64,000 bases of DNA. Source: an uncultured Burkholderiales bacterium. Its GTDB lineage: Bacteria > Pseudomonadota > Gammaproteobacteria > Burkholderiales > Burkholderiaceae_C. The stretch is from positions 27,613 through 91,612 of the forward strand of contig CAMFGY010000018.1 in the NCBI GenBank assembly GCA_945952065.1, written 5' to 3'. The notes under the pieces are model-generated. The model searched no databases, was not told the origin of the DNA, and worked only from the letters and a program-made list of their open reading frames with translations. The first letter of the stretch is position 1; each line of letters starts with the position of its first letter. Made by a program: the position numbers and the translations under genes. This document shows, one piece after another, positions 1 through 9,379 of this stretch.

Positions 1-2
1 TG

Positions 3-185
3 CGCATACAGCGTGATGTGCGCACCGATTTTCAAAAGGCCTTTGGTGAAGCGCCCGGGCGTTTGGTGTCCATGGCAATGATGACGGACGGTGACAACAC
101 CGCCAGTCGCGCCTCGGCTTGCTATGGCAGCATCGTTTTGAAGGATGCTGCAGGTCAGGCGATGGCGGGCAGCTTGCAGCTTTGA
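3..185 (+). CDS. DUF3047 domain protein, C-terminal fragment
   Basis: An open frame enters from the left edge and stops with TGA at 183-185, giving the last 60 residues of a protein. The fragment contains an FGEAPGRLVS stretch followed by AMMTDGDNTASRA, which matches my memory of the C-terminal end of DUF3047 proteins (conserved 'TD-DNT' near the end). The family is common in Betaproteobacteria and has no assigned reaction. The start and most of the gene lie outside the window. It reads in the same direction as the transporter genes that follow after a 183-base gap, so co-transcription is possible but not shown. The assignment rests on a short piece. Confidence 0.6.
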   Translation, partial: RIQRDVRTDFQKAFGEAPGRLVSMAMMTDGDNTASRASACYGSIVLKDAAGQAMAGSLQL

Positions 186-368
186 TTGATGCAGCCAGCG
201 GCGCCTCTGGGGCACTCAGGGCTTACCCGTTTGTCGGCGCATCGGGTCTTGGTCATCATGTCGCACTGTTTTGGTGGGCTTGCTTTGCCTGCTGAGGCGC
301 AATCCCTCTGATCTCGTGGCAGCCCTAGGTTGGCGTCGTTTCCGGGGTGGCTAACGTTTGAACTGCTC
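186..368. other. Gap between DUF3047 gene and dppB
   Basis: This gap lies between two genes on the same strand. The dppB frame stays open upstream to a TTG at 330, but no strong promoter, terminator or small gene is evident. Confidence 0.4.
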
Positions 369-1346
369 ATGCTAGTTTTTATTCTTCGACGCCTGGCTCA
401 AGCGCTGATCGTGATGCTCACGGTGGCCTTCATGGCCTTCATGTTGTTCCAGTACGTGGGCGACCCGGTGACCAATTTGTTGGGTCAAGACGCCACTGAG
501 GAGCAGCGCATTGCCCTGCGTCATGACTTGGGTTTGGATGCCCCCTTTCCCGTGCAGTTTGCGCGTTTTGTGTCAAACGCCGCTCAAGGGGAGTTTGGCC
601 TGAGCTTGCGGCAAGGGCGCAAAGTTTCCACTTTGATTGTGGAGCGTTTGCCGGCAACGCTGGAGCTTTCTCTTGTGGCTGGCCTGATAGCTCTGAGCGT
701 GGGCATTCCTTTGGGGGTTTATGCGGCCTTGAGGCGGGGGCGGGCCAGTTCTCAGTTTTTGATGATGCTGTCCTTGTTGGGGGTGTCGCTGCCGACCTTT
801 TTGATTGGTATCTTGCTGATACTGATCTTCGCGGTGTGGCTCAAATGGCTGCCTAGCTTTGGTCGCGGTGATGTGGTGGCGTTTGGCAGCTGGACGACCG
901 GCCTGCTTTCGGCGGATGGTTTGCGCCACATCTTGTTGCCGGCCATCACGCTGTCGGTGTTCCAACTGACGCTCATCATGCGTTTGGTGCGCGCGGAAAT
1001 GCTGGAAGTCTTGCGCACCGATTACATCAAGTTCGCCAGAGCGCGGGGCCTGAGCAACCGGGCCGTCTATTTTGGGCATGCACTCAAAAACACCCTGGTG
1101 CCCGTGATCACCATCACGGGCTTGCAGCTGGGCTCCTTGATTGCGTTTGCCATCATCACGGAGACCGTGTTCCAGTGGCCGGGCATGGGCCTGCTTTTCA
1201 TTCAAGCGGTGCAGTTTGCTGATATCCCGGTGATGGCGGCGTATCTTTGCCTGATCTCCTTCATCTTCGTCACCATCAATTTATTGGTGGACCTGCTTTA
1301 CTTTGCTGTGGACCCGCGCTTGCGTGTGGAAGGCAAAGCCCATTGA
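369..1346 (+). CDS. dppB: Peptide/nickel-type ABC transporter permease (DppB-like)
   Basis: Inner-membrane permease of the dipeptide/oligopeptide ABC importer family, about 325 residues. It begins with the typical LRRLAQALIVML first helix, has roughly six hydrophobic segments, and carries the cytoplasmic EAA-type loop (DYIKFARARGLSNRAVYF, near residue 220) that docks on the ATPases. The frame is open back to a TTG at 330, but the ATG at 369 puts the first helix at the very N-terminus as in the family, so I chose it. It is followed by a second permease and two ATPases. The binding protein that would set the substrate is not in view, so peptide, nickel or glutathione specificity cannot be told. 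Confidence 0.88.
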   Translation: MLVFILRRLAQALIVMLTVAFMAFMLFQYVGDPVTNLLGQDATEEQRIALRHDLGLDAPFPVQFARFVSNAAQGEFGLSLRQGRKVSTLIVERLPATLELSLVAGLIALSVGIPLGVYAALRRGRASSQFLMMLSLLGVSLPTFLIGILLILIFAVWLKWLPSFGRGDVVAFGSWTTGLLSADGLRHILLPAITLSVFQLTLIMRLVRAEMLEVLRTDYIKFARARGLSNRAVYFGHALKNTLVPVITITGLQLGSLIAFAIITETVFQWPGMGLLFIQAVQFADIPVMAAYLCLISFIFVTINLLVDLLYFAVDPRLRVEGKAH

Positions 1347-1381
1347 AGTGACTCGACCCCGTTTTCCTGAGACCCTGATTG

Positions 1382-2320
1382 ATGAGTTCAACATCGAGTT
1401 CAAGCCCGGCGCCCGGAGCCATTGCCAGATTTCTGGATGGCGACGTCTGGCATTCTTTTCGCTCCTCGCCGGTCGCGATTCTGGCGGCGGTGATCGCCTT
1501 GGTTTGTGTGTTTTGTGCCGTGTTTGCCGACTGGGTGGCGCCTCACAATCCCTTTGATCTGGCCTCGCTGGAGTTGATGGATTCACGCCTGCCGCCCGCC
1601 TGGATGGAAGGGGGCCGCGCCAAATACCTCTTGGGCACCGATGATCAGGGCCGCGATATCTTGTCCGCCCTGATGTATGGCGCGCGCATCTCTTTGTTCG
1701 TGGGCCTGGCCTCGGTCCTTTTGTCGATGTTGATGGGCGTGGGTCTGGGCCTGCTCGCCGGCTTTGTTGGGGGCAAGGTGGATGCGTTCATCATGCGGGT
1801 CTGCGATGTGATGCTGTCCTTCCCGTCGATTCTGGTGGCCTTGTTGATCGACGGCGTAGGCCGGGCCATCTTTCCTAACGCGCATGACGCACTGGCTTTT
1901 TTGGTGCTCATCTTGGCGATTTCATTGACCGGCTGGGTGCAGTACGCCCGTACCGTGCGCGGCTCCACCCTGGTGGAGCGCAACAAGGAGTATGTGCAGG
2001 CCGCGCGGGTCATCGGCGTTTCGTCTTCGCGCATCATGCGCAAGCATGTGTTGCCCAATGTTTTGGGCCCGGTCTTGGTGCTGGCCACCATTCAAGTGGC
2101 CGCCGCCATCATCACCGAGGCCACCTTGTCCTTTTTGGGTGTGGGTGTGCCGCCCACCAGTCCCTCGCTGGGCACTTTGATCCGGGTCGGCAACGACTTT
2201 TTGTTCTCAGGCGAATGGTGGATCACCATCTGGCCTGGCGTCATGCTGGTGCTGATCGCTTTGAGCGTCAATCTGCTGGGCGATTGGCTGCGCGATGCCC
2301 TCAATCCTCGCCTGCGCTAA
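1382..2320 (+). CDS. dppC: Peptide/nickel-type ABC transporter permease (DppC-like)
   Basis: Second permease of the importer, about 312 residues, the partner of the upstream DppB-like protein. It has the N-terminal cytoplasmic tail and first helix of the DppC/OppC family, a LLGTDDQGRDILSALMYGAR stretch (a family hallmark near residue 80) and the EAA loop EYVQAARVIGVSSSRIMRKH. A TTG at 1379 directly precedes the chosen ATG at 1382. The gene lies 35 bases after dppB and 24 bases before dppD on the same strand, so a single operon is likely. Helices cluster after residue 100 as expected for the transmembrane domain. Confidence 0.88.
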   Translation: MSSTSSSSPAPGAIARFLDGDVWHSFRSSPVAILAAVIALVCVFCAVFADWVAPHNPFDLASLELMDSRLPPAWMEGGRAKYLLGTDDQGRDILSALMYGARISLFVGLASVLLSMLMGVGLGLLAGFVGGKVDAFIMRVCDVMLSFPSILVALLIDGVGRAIFPNAHDALAFLVLILAISLTGWVQYARTVRGSTLVERNKEYVQAARVIGVSSSRIMRKHVLPNVLGPVLVLATIQVAAAIITEATLSFLGVGVPPTSPSLGTLIRVGNDFLFSGEWWITIWPGVMLVLIALSVNLLGDWLRDALNPRLR

Positions 2321-2344
2321 CGCAGCCGCGAGCAGGACAAGACC

Positions 2345-3343
2345 ATGAGCACCATTCCCTTGCTTCAAGTTCGCCATTTGCGGGTTGAATTCCCGACCCG
2401 GCGCGGCACTTTGCTGGCGCTGGATGACATCAATTTCGACATCGCGCCCGGTGAAATCTTGGGCGTGGTGGGCGAGTCCGGTGCCGGTAAGTCGCTGACC
2501 GGTGCCGCTATCATTGGTTTGTTGGACCCGCCCGGGCGCATTGCCGGTGGTGAAATCTTGCTCGAAGGCCAGCGCATCGATCACTTGCCCTATGAGCAGA
2601 TGCGCAAGATTCGCGGCCGCAAGATCGGCGCCATCTTTCAAGACCCACTGACCTCACTGAACCCGCTGTACACCGTGGGGCGCCAGTTGGTCGAAACCAT
2701 CACCACGCACCTGGGTTTGACGGAGTTGCAAGCCCGCAAGCGCGCGATTGAGTTGCTGGAGCAAACCGGTATTCCTGCAGCTGCGCAGCGCATCGACCAA
2801 TACCCGCATCAGTTCTCGGGCGGCATGCGCCAGCGGGTGGTGATTGCCTTGGCCTTGGCGGCTGAGCCCAAGCTGATCGTGGCGGATGAGCCGACCACTG
2901 CCTTGGATGTCTCCATCCAAGCGCAGATCATTGCGCTGCTCAAGCGGGTCTGCAAAGAGCAGGGGGCGGCCGTGATGTTGGTGACCCATGATATGGGCGT
3001 GATTGCTGAGACCTGCGACCGCGTCGCAGTGCTTTACGCGGGCCGTGTGGCCGAGATCGGTCAGGTGCAGGAAGTGATCCACCACCCCGCCCACCCTTAC
3101 ACCCGTGGCTTGATGGGTTCAATCCCCGCCATGGATGAAGACCGCGAACGCCTGCTCCAAATTGACGGCGCCATGCCCCGATTGAATGCCATCCCTCAGG
3201 GCTGCGCTTTCAATCCGCGTTGCCCTCAGGCTTTTGATCGCTGCCGCAGCCAGCGGCCTGAACTGCTGGCGGCGGCCAACACACAAGCAGCCTGCTGGTT
3301 GCATGCTGAAGGCGCTCGCAGCAGCATGGAGGCCGCAAGATGA
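2345..3343 (+). CDS. dppD: Peptide-type ABC transporter ATPase (DppD-like)
   Basis: First ATPase subunit of the importer, 332 residues. Visible motifs are Walker A GESGAGKS near residue 44, signature FSGGMRQR, Walker [13 protein letters not shown] and the switch His in LVTHDMG. The C-terminal oligopeptide-transporter extension has several cysteines ([14 protein letters not shown] and a later ACW); in some members of the family these hold an iron-sulfur cluster. The stop overlaps the start of the next ATPase gene by four bases (ATGA), which suggests translational coupling. The product should act at the cytoplasmic face of the inner membrane together with the two permeases and DppF. Confidence 0.88.
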   Translation: MSTIPLLQVRHLRVEFPTRRGTLLALDDINFDIAPGEILGVVGESGAGKSLTGAAIIGLLDPPGRIAGGEILLEGQRIDHLPYEQMRKIRGRKIGAIFQDPLTSLNPLYTVGRQLVETITTHLGLTELQARKRAIELLEQTGIPAAAQRIDQYPHQFSGGMRQRVVIALALAAEPKLIVADEPTTALDVSIQAQIIALLKRVCKEQGAAVMLVTHDMGVIAETCDRVAVLYAGRVAEIGQVQEVIHHPAHPYTRGLMGSIPAMDEDRERLLQIDGAMPRLNAIPQGCAFNPRCPQAFDRCRSQRPELLAAANTQAACWLHAEGARSSMEAAR

Positions 3344-4335
3344 GCCGCCCTTTGTTGGAAGTTCAAGACCTGGCCAAGACCTTTGATGTCTCTCCGCCTT
3401 GGTTGAACCGTGTGATCGAGCGCAAACCCAAGCAGTTTGTGCATGCGGTGGATGGCGTCAGCTTCTCGATTGCCAAGGGACGCACCCTGGCCTTGGTCGG
3501 CGAGTCGGGTTGCGGCAAGAGTACGGTGGCGCGCTTGTTGGTTGGCCTTTACGAGCCCACGCGCGGCGCCGTTCGCTTCGATGGTGAGGACATTGCCAAG
3601 ACCCTGGGCTCCAGCGGGGCCTTGGCCTTGCGACGGCGCATGCAGATGATTTTTCAAGACCCGTATGCGTCTTTGAATCCGCGCTGGAAAGTGCAAGACA
3701 TCGTGGCTGAGCCCTTGCGAGAGCATGGTTTGCTGTCCGGCTTGGAGCAGCAGCGCGAACGGGTGGGGGAGTTGTTGCGCTCGGTGGGCTTGTCGCCCGT
3801 GGATCGCGACAAGTTCCCGCATCAATTCTCGGGCGGGCAACGGCAGCGCATCTCGATTGCGCGCGCGCTGGCGACACAGCCGGAATTTTTGGTCTGTGAT
3901 GAGCCAACTTCGGCGCTGGATGTTTCGGTGCAGGCCCAGGTGCTCAACATCATGAAGGACCAGCAGCGCGACAAGGGCCTGACCTATTTGTTCATCTCGC
4001 ACAATCTGGCGGTGGTGCGCCATGTGTCCGATCAGGTGGGCGTGATGTACCTGGGGCGCTTGGTGGAACTCGCTGACAAGGCGCAGCTGTTCGAGCAACC
4101 CCGCCATCCCTACACCCGCATGCTGTTGGATGCGATTCCCGACATTCACATGACGGGCCGGTCGCGCACTCCGGTGCAAGGGGAGGTGCCCAATCCGCTC
4201 AATCCGCCCAGTGGTTGCAGCTTTCATCCGCGCTGCCCCAAGGCCAACGCGCGTTGCAAGGTCGAGCGGCCGCAGATGCTGCAGTTTCAGGGCATCCAGG
4301 TGGCTTGCCATGCCGTGGAAGAAGGGCGCAGCTGA
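3340..4335 (+). CDS. dppF: Peptide-type ABC transporter ATPase (DppF-like)
   Basis: Second ATPase subunit, 331 residues, pairing with the DppD-like protein. It shows Walker A GESGCGKS, the Q-loop [14 protein letters not shown] typical of DppF/OppF, signature FSGGQRQR and Walker [12 protein letters not shown], then the C-terminal cysteine motif [14 protein letters not shown]. It has an insert near residues 18-30 ([12 protein letters not shown]) before the first beta strand, as is common in the F subunits. It is the last gene of the operon. The next gene on the right (lptM) points toward it, leaving about 50 bases without an obvious terminator. Confidence 0.88.
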   Translation: MSRPLLEVQDLAKTFDVSPPWLNRVIERKPKQFVHAVDGVSFSIAKGRTLALVGESGCGKSTVARLLVGLYEPTRGAVRFDGEDIAKTLGSSGALALRRRMQMIFQDPYASLNPRWKVQDIVAEPLREHGLLSGLEQQRERVGELLRSVGLSPVDRDKFPHQFSGGQRQRISIARALATQPEFLVCDEPTSALDVSVQAQVLNIMKDQQRDKGLTYLFISHNLAVVRHVSDQVGVMYLGRLVELADKAQLFEQPRHPYTRMLLDAIPDIHMTGRSRTPVQGEVPNPLNPPSGCSFHPRCPKANARCKVERPQMLQFQGIQVACHAVEEGRS

Positions 4336-4387
4336 GGCAAGCCAGCAGCCCTTGATGCCCTTGATCGATCTGCTTGATGCGCTCAGT

Positions 4388-4633
4388 TCAGGGCTTGGTG
4401 CCCGAGGCTGCAGCAGCGGGCGGTTTGGCTGTTTCGGCCTGAGCCGCTTTCGACAGGGTCAGCGGACCCTTTTGGCCGCAGCCGGCACTCGCCAGCATCA
4501 GTGCGAGGCCTGCAAGCAGAACCGCTGCTCTTGACCCTTGGCTTTGTGCGGTCGCGAGCGCAGTTGCGCCGACGCGACCTACACTTGCGGCCTGCGTGAG
4601 GCAATCGCGCTTGGCATTTTGTTTCTTCATCAT
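4388..4633 (-). CDS. lptM: LptM-type small lipoprotein (YifL family)
   Basis: Small lipoprotein whose mature start, after lipobox LASAGC, reads CGQKGPL, the signature of the YifL/LptM family. LptM assists oxidative maturation of the LptD/LptE lipopolysaccharide translocon in the outer membrane. As read from the ATG at 4633 the protein is 81 residues, with an unusually long stretch of about 37 residues before the hydrophobic core of the signal. A later GTG start is possible, so the start is uncertain. The tail is Ala/Pro-rich and low in complexity. Only 18 bases separate it from the divergent cyaY start. The lysA gene often found downstream of lptM in Betaproteobacteria is absent here; dppF faces it instead. 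Confidence 0.8.
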   Translation of the reverse strand: MMKKQNAKRDCLTQAASVGRVGATALATAQSQGSRAAVLLAGLALMLASAGCGQKGPLTLSKAAQAETAKPPAAAASGTKP

Positions 4634-4651
4634 TGCGGAAGTTTATCGTCC

Positions 4652-5017
4652 ATGTCCTCCCCAACGCCGGCTCCTGCAGCCACGCCCCTTTCTGACGCGG
4701 AATACCTTGCCAAGGCGCGTGCTTTGTTGGATCAGATCGAGGCTCGTGTCGACGCATGGTTGGATGCCGATGTGGTGGACATCGACAGCCATCGCAGCGG
4801 TGGGCTGTTGGAGCTGAGCATGCCGGGCGGCAGCAAAATCATCATCAACACCCAGCCGCCGCTGCAAGAAATCTGGCTGGCGGCTCGGGCCGGGGGTTAT
4901 CACTTTCGCTATGTGGACGGACGCTGGCTGGACACCCGCAGCAGCGCCGAATTCCTGCAACTGTTGTCCGAACAAGCCAGCGCGCAGGCCGGCTTGGCGC
5001 TGAACTTCAGCGCTTGA
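4652..5017 (+). CDS. cyaY: Iron-sulfur assembly protein CyaY (frataxin)
   Basis: Bacterial frataxin, 121 residues, an iron-binding regulator of Isc-type iron-sulfur cluster assembly in the cytoplasm. The frataxin core is seen in DSHRSGGLLELSMPGGSKIIIN and the conserved PPLQEIWLAARAGGYHF strand-turn. The acidic first helix (LDQIEARVDAWLDADVVDID) fits the iron-binding ridge. The frame is open further upstream to 4538, but the ATG at 4652 has GGAAG about ten bases ahead and gives the normal length. The 3' end overlaps the oppositely oriented PBP1A gene by 11 bases. Confidence 0.9.
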   Translation: MSSPTPAPAATPLSDAEYLAKARALLDQIEARVDAWLDADVVDIDSHRSGGLLELSMPGGSKIIINTQPPLQEIWLAARAGGYHFRYVDGRWLDTRSSAEFLQLLSEQASAQAGLALNFSA

Positions 5018-7391
5018 AGAGATCCATGATGCTCTTCTTCTCGTCCGGGCTGGCGGCCTGCGGCAGGGCGGCCTCGTCCTGACTCAGTTCACGCACCCCA
5101 TCTTTGCCGGAATACTCGTCGTAGTACCACTCGTTGTTGATGCGCACGATGCCCTCGGGTGCGCTGGGTTCTGACACTGCCACATTGCGCAGCGCAAAGC
5201 CCATGTACTCGATCCACACCGGCAGAGACAAACCGCCCCCGGTCTCGCGGTCTCCCAGCTTTCTGGGCTGGTCATAGCCGATCCAGACCACCGCAACCAC
5301 TTCTTGCTGGTAGCCTGCGAACCATGCGTCCATCGAGTCGTTGGTCGTGCCGGTCTTGCCGTAAATGTCCGGGCGTTTGAGTAGCGCCTGCGCTTTGGCG
5401 GCTGTGCCGCTGCGGGTGACTTCTTGCAGCAAACTGGTCATCATGAAGGCGTTGCGGGCCTCAATCACCCGAGATTCTTCACCCGCCAGGGTCTGCGGGG
5501 CCTCGTAGAGAACCCGGCCTTTGTTGTCGGTCAGTTTGGCAATCAACTGCGGCGTGACCCGCAGGCCGCCATTGGCAAACACCGCATAGCCCTGGGCCAT
5601 TTGCATCGGCGTGACCGAGCCTGCGCCCAGCGCCATGGTCAGGTAGGCCGGGTGTTTTTCAGCCTCGAAGCCAAAACGGGTCAACCAGTCCTGGGCGTAA
5701 TGCACGCCAATGGAATTCAGCACCCGGATCGACACCATGTTCTTGGAGCGCGCCAGAGCACGGCGCAGGGGCATCGGGCCTTCAAATGTGCCGTCATAGT
5801 TCTTTGGCTCCCAGGGCTGGCTGCCGGTGCTGGAGGCATTGAAGAACAAGGGCCCGTCGTTCACCACCGTGCTGGGGGTGAAGCCTTTTTCCAAAGCGGC
5901 CGAGTAGATGAAGGGCTTGAAGCTGGAGCCAGGTTGGCGCCAAGCCTGGGTGACATGGTTGAACTTGTTTTTGGCGTAGTCAAAACCGCCCACCAGCGCA
6001 CGAATCTGCCCGTTGCGCGGATCCATGGACACAAAAGCGCCTTCCACCTCGGGCAGTTGGGTGATGGTCCATTCGTCTTTGTTGGCGCGTGCGCTCTTGA
6101 TGACGCGGATGATGGCGCCGCGCCGAATGCGCGTTTTGGGGTTGCCCTTGTCTGACAGCCCCGAGGTGGCGGGTTTCAGGCCTTCGCCACTGAGCGTCAG
6201 CGTTTCGCCACTTTGCAGGGCGGCCACAACCTTGCGCGGGTCGGCTTCCAAGACCACGGCGGCCAGCAATTCGTCATTGGCCGGGTGGTCCGCCAGGGCT
6301 TCAGCGACCCGGGCGTCCAGGTCTTTTTGCGTTGCGGGCAGGTCAATATAAGCCTCGGGGCCACGGTAGACCTGGCGGCGCTCATAGTCCATGATGCCGC
6401 GTCGCAAGGCGCGATAGGCGGCGTTTTGTTCGTCGGCCTTCAGGGTCAGGTAGACGTTCAGGCCGCGGGTGTAGGCTTCATCGCCATACTGATTGAAGAT
6501 CAGTTGTCGAGCGGCCTCGGCCACGAATTCCGCATGCGAGGGTGTCTCGCTCATTTGTCGGTAACGCAGCACTTCGGCCTTGGCGGCGTCGCGCTGCTCG
6601 GGCGTGATGAAGCCGTTTTCCAGCATGCGCTCGATGATGTATTGCTGGCGGATATTGGCGCGGCGCGGGTTGTTGATCGGGTTGTAGGCCGAAGGCGCTT
6701 TGGGCAGGCCGGCCAGCATGGCGGCCTCGGCAATCGAGATATTGCGCAGCGGCTTGCCGAAATAGACTTCGCTGGCCGCCGCGAAGCCGTAGGCCCGGTG
6801 CCCCAGAAAGATCTGGTTCATATAGATCTCGAGAATTTGCTCCTTGCTCAGCGCGTTCTCGATCTTCAGGGCCAGCAAGATTTCATAAATCTTGCGGGTC
6901 AGCGTCTTTTCGGTCGACAAATAGAAATTGCGGGCCACCTGCATGGTGATGGTGGAGGCCCCTTGGCTGCGCGATTCGCCCACATTGGCCAAGCCGGCAC
7001 GGATCACGCCCAGGTAGTCCACGCCACCATGCTGATAAAAGCGCGCATCCTCAATGGCCAGCACCGCGTCTTGCATGACCTTGGGGATTTCTTTGATGTT
7101 CAGGTAGTTGCGGCGTTCCTCACCGAACTCGCCGAGCAATTGCCCATCATTCGATAGCACCCGCATCGGCAGCTTGGGCCGGTAGTCGGTCAGGCCGCTG
7201 ATATCGGGCAGATTGGGGTAGGCCATGGCCAGCGCCAGGGCGACCAGCAGCAGCACCGAAACCAGGCCGGCCAAGCTCAGCCCAAGCAGCCAGCTCAGGG
7301 ACTTGGCCACCCAGCCGAGGGCGGTTTTTTGCGTTTCGGGGCGGGACTCGGTATTGGAGTTCCGAGGGACTTTCTTTTTGGCTTCGCTCAT
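5007..7391 (-). CDS. mrcA: Penicillin-binding protein 1A, bifunctional
   Basis: Class A penicillin-binding protein (ponA/mrcA), about 794 residues, which polymerises and cross-links peptidoglycan in the periplasm. After a cytoplasmic tail and one membrane anchor (about residues 36-57) comes the GT51 glycosyltransferase domain with EDARFYQHGG (catalytic Glu near 114), GASTITMQVARN and KEQILEIYMNQIFLG. The transpeptidase domain has the nucleophile motif SSFK near residue 487, SKN and KTGTTND near 677. The frame is open upstream to 7460, but the ATG at 7391 gives the usual MSEAKKK-type cytoplasmic start. It is divergent from pilM across a 253-base gap, the standard arrangement in Betaproteobacteria. 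Confidence 0.94.
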   Translation of the reverse strand: MSEAKKKVPRNSNTESRPETQKTALGWVAKSLSWLLGLSLAGLVSVLLLVALALAMAYPNLPDISGLTDYRPKLPMRVLSNDGQLLGEFGEERRNYLNIKEIPKVMQDAVLAIEDARFYQHGGVDYLGVIRAGLANVGESRSQGASTITMQVARNFYLSTEKTLTRKIYEILLALKIENALSKEQILEIYMNQIFLGHRAYGFAAASEVYFGKPLRNISIAEAAMLAGLPKAPSAYNPINNPRRANIRQQYIIERMLENGFITPEQRDAAKAEVLRYRQMSETPSHAEFVAEAARQLIFNQYGDEAYTRGLNVYLTLKADEQNAAYRALRRGIMDYERRQVYRGPEAYIDLPATQKDLDARVAEALADHPANDELLAAVVLEADPRKVVAALQSGETLTLSGEGLKPATSGLSDKGNPKTRIRRGAIIRVIKSARANKDEWTITQLPEVEGAFVSMDPRNGQIRALVGGFDYAKNKFNHVTQAWRQPGSSFKPFIYSAALEKGFTPSTVVNDGPLFFNASSTGSQPWEPKNYDGTFEGPMPLRRALARSKNMVSIRVLNSIGVHYAQDWLTRFGFEAEKHPAYLTMALGAGSVTPMQMAQGYAVFANGGLRVTPQLIAKLTDNKGRVLYEAPQTLAGEESRVIEARNAFMMTSLLQEVTRSGTAAKAQALLKRPDIYGKTGTTNDSMDAWFAGYQQEVVAVVWIGYDQPRKLGDRETGGGLSLPVWIEYMGFALRNVAVSEPSAPEGIVRINNEWYYDEYSGKDGVRELSQDEAALPQAASPDEKKSIMDLFKR

Positions 7392-7581
7392 GGGCCTCCG
7401 CTGGGGTCGGGGGATTATAGAAAGCTCTTCAAGCCGGCCGGCTTTCAACTTGGCCGCCACAGCTTCGGGCTGAAGTCGGAAATGCGGTGTTTTTCCGGCC
7501 TTTGCTCGCGCGCGGCGCCGTGTATGTTTCGCAACGTGGTGTTACCGGCTGTGACCTTGTTTCCTTAGGGGAGCAAGGGCT

Positions 7582-7610
7582 TTGCTGCTAGCATTCAAGT
7601 AACTTATTAA
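7582..7610 (+). promoter_or_regulatory. Weak sigma70-like promoter candidate for pilM
   Basis: TTGCTG (7582-7587) and TATTAA (7605-7610) are separated by 17 bases, about 35 bases before the pilM start. The matches are only 3/6 and 4/6, so this is a suggestion. The rest of the 7392-7644 gap holds the 14-base palindrome AAGCCGGCCGGCTT at 7431-7444 and presumably the PBP1A promoter. Confidence 0.25.
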
Positions 7611-7644
7611 CAGTCCGGCGGAAAAACGTTGGGGGATTCGCGTC

Positions 7645-8724
7645 GTGGGAATACTTGACGTACTGATGGGCCGAAAACATCCGCCCATGATTGGTTTGGA
7701 TATCAGTTCGTCCAGCGTCAAATTGGTGGAGTTGGGCCAAACGGCCAATGGCGATATGGTGCTGGAACGTTTTGCCACCGAGCCTTTTGAGAAGGGTTGG
7801 ATCACCGACGGCCAAATCGAGAAATTCGATGAAGTGGCCGATGCGGTGCGCCGCGTCGTGGCGCGCAGCGGCAGCCGCACGCGTGATGTGGTCTTGGCCA
7901 TGCCGCAGTCCGCCGTGATCACCAAGAAAATCATGTTGCCGGCTGGGCTGCGGGACGAAGAGCTGGAAATCCAGGTCGAAGCCGAGGCCAATCAGTACAT
8001 TCCTTTCTCTTTGGATGAAGTCAGCCTGGACTTTTGCGTGATTGGGCCCAGCCCAACGTCGGTGGGGGATGTGGAGGTCTTGATCGCGGCGTCGCGCAAA
8101 GACCGGGTGCAAGACCGCCAGGGTTTGGCCGAGGCGGCGGGCTTGCGGCCCGTCATTCTGGACATCGAGTCACATGCGTCGCGCATGGCCATGGGTCGCT
8201 TGATTGCCAACTTGCCCAATGAAGGCAAAGACGCTTTGGTGGCGCTGTTTGAAATCGGCGCCGACACCACCAGCCTGAAAGTGCTGCGCGATGATGAAAT
8301 GCTGTACGACCGCGACCAAGCCTTTGGCGGCTCGCAGCTGACGCAGTTGATCTCACGCCAGTACGGGTTTTCTTTTGAAGAAGCCGAGCAGAAAAAACTC
8401 GCCAATGACTTGCCGGAAGACTTTGCAAGCGCAGTGCTGAACCCCTTTGTGGACAGCCTGTCGCAAGAAATTGGTCGGGCACTGCAGTATTTCTTCACCA
8501 GCACGCCGCATCACAAGGTGCACTATGTGATGCTGGCCGGTGGCACCGCCACTTTGCCGGGCTTGAAGGAGCGCGTTACCGAACTGACGGGGTTTGCCTG
8601 CATGGTGGTCAATCCCTTTGAGAACATGGCGCTGGGTTCTGCCATTCGTGAGCCCAAGCTGCGCCGCGAGGCTCCGGCCTATTTGACCGCCTGCGGCTTG
8701 GCCATGCGGAGGTTCTTCCAGTGA
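7645..8724 (+). CDS. pilM: Type IV pilus assembly protein PilM
   Basis: Actin-like cytoplasmic ATPase of the T4P alignment complex, 359 residues. It binds the N-terminal peptide of PilN on the inner face of the inner membrane. The ASHA-type fold is visible as IGLDISSSSVKLVEL near the start and a MLAGGTATLPGL phosphate loop near residue 300. The start is a GTG at 7645 preceded by GGGGGA at good spacing; the leading GILDVLMG is typical of PilM. It is first of five genes pilMNOPQ, and its stop overlaps the pilN GTG by four bases. Confidence 0.94.
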   Translation: MGILDVLMGRKHPPMIGLDISSSSVKLVELGQTANGDMVLERFATEPFEKGWITDGQIEKFDEVADAVRRVVARSGSRTRDVVLAMPQSAVITKKIMLPAGLRDEELEIQVEAEANQYIPFSLDEVSLDFCVIGPSPTSVGDVEVLIAASRKDRVQDRQGLAEAAGLRPVILDIESHASRMAMGRLIANLPNEGKDALVALFEIGADTTSLKVLRDDEMLYDRDQAFGGSQLTQLISRQYGFSFEEAEQKKLANDLPEDFASAVLNPFVDSLSQEIGRALQYFFTSTPHHKVHYVMLAGGTATLPGLKERVTELTGFACMVVNPFENMALGSAIREPKLRREAPAYLTACGLAMRRFFQ

Positions 8725-9371
8725 TCCTGATCAATCTGCTTCCTTACCGGGAAGAGAAACGCAAGCGTCGCAAAGCGCAGTTCTTTGTGGGCTTGGGGGT
8801 GGCGGCCTTGGTCGGCGCTGGCTTGGTCGCATTGACCTATGCCCTGCTGCAGCACTGGACCTCAGAGCAACAGAGCCGCAACCAGTATCTGAGCCTGGAA
8901 ATTGGTCGCCTGGACAACCAGATCAAAGACATCGCCAACTTGAAGGCTGAGATTGAGTCGCTGAAGTCGCGCCAACGCGCGGTGGAAGACTTGCAAACCG
9001 ATCGCAACACGCCGGTGCAGTTGCTCAATGAGTTGGCGCGTCACACGCCGGAAGGGGTTTACTTGACGGCCATTCGTCAGGCCGACAAGGTGGTCACCAT
9101 CAATGGCATTGCGCAGACCAACGAGCGGGTGGCCGAGTTGCTGCGCAATACCTCGCGCTCCTCGGAATGGTTGGAAAAGCCCGAGCTGGTGGAAATCAAG
9201 GTGGCCAATCTGAGCACCAGCGGCCGTGATCAGAAACGATTGCTTGACTTCTCGATGCGCGTCACGATCAAAGATCCGAATCGTGAATCCAGCGATGGCC
9301 CCGCCAAACCAGGGGCAGCCGCCTCGGGCGTGGCGGCCAGTTCGCAAGCAGTTGTGGCCAACAAGTCCTGA
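8721..9371 (+). CDS. pilN: Type IV pilus assembly protein PilN
   Basis: Bitopic inner-membrane protein of the alignment complex, 216 residues. It starts MILINLLPYREEKRKRR, the conserved INLLPYR peptide that inserts into PilM, followed by one membrane helix (about 23-45), a coiled coil and a periplasmic ferredoxin-like domain that pairs with PilO. The GTG start at 8721 overlaps the pilM stop (GTGA). The tail after residue 190 is Ala/Ser/Pro-rich and probably disordered. Eight bases separate it from pilO. Confidence 0.93.
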   Translation: MILINLLPYREEKRKRRKAQFFVGLGVAALVGAGLVALTYALLQHWTSEQQSRNQYLSLEIGRLDNQIKDIANLKAEIESLKSRQRAVEDLQTDRNTPVQLLNELARHTPEGVYLTAIRQADKVVTINGIAQTNERVAELLRNTSRSSEWLEKPELVEIKVANLSTSGRDQKRLLDFSMRVTIKDPNRESSDGPAKPGAAASGVAASSQAVVANKS

Positions 9372-9379
9372 AGGCACGT

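Noticed and set aside
7431..7444. 14-base palindrome AAGCCGGCCGGCTT between PBP1A and pilM
   Set aside because: Short GC palindromes of this kind are expected several times by chance in such DNA, and nothing else supports a site here.
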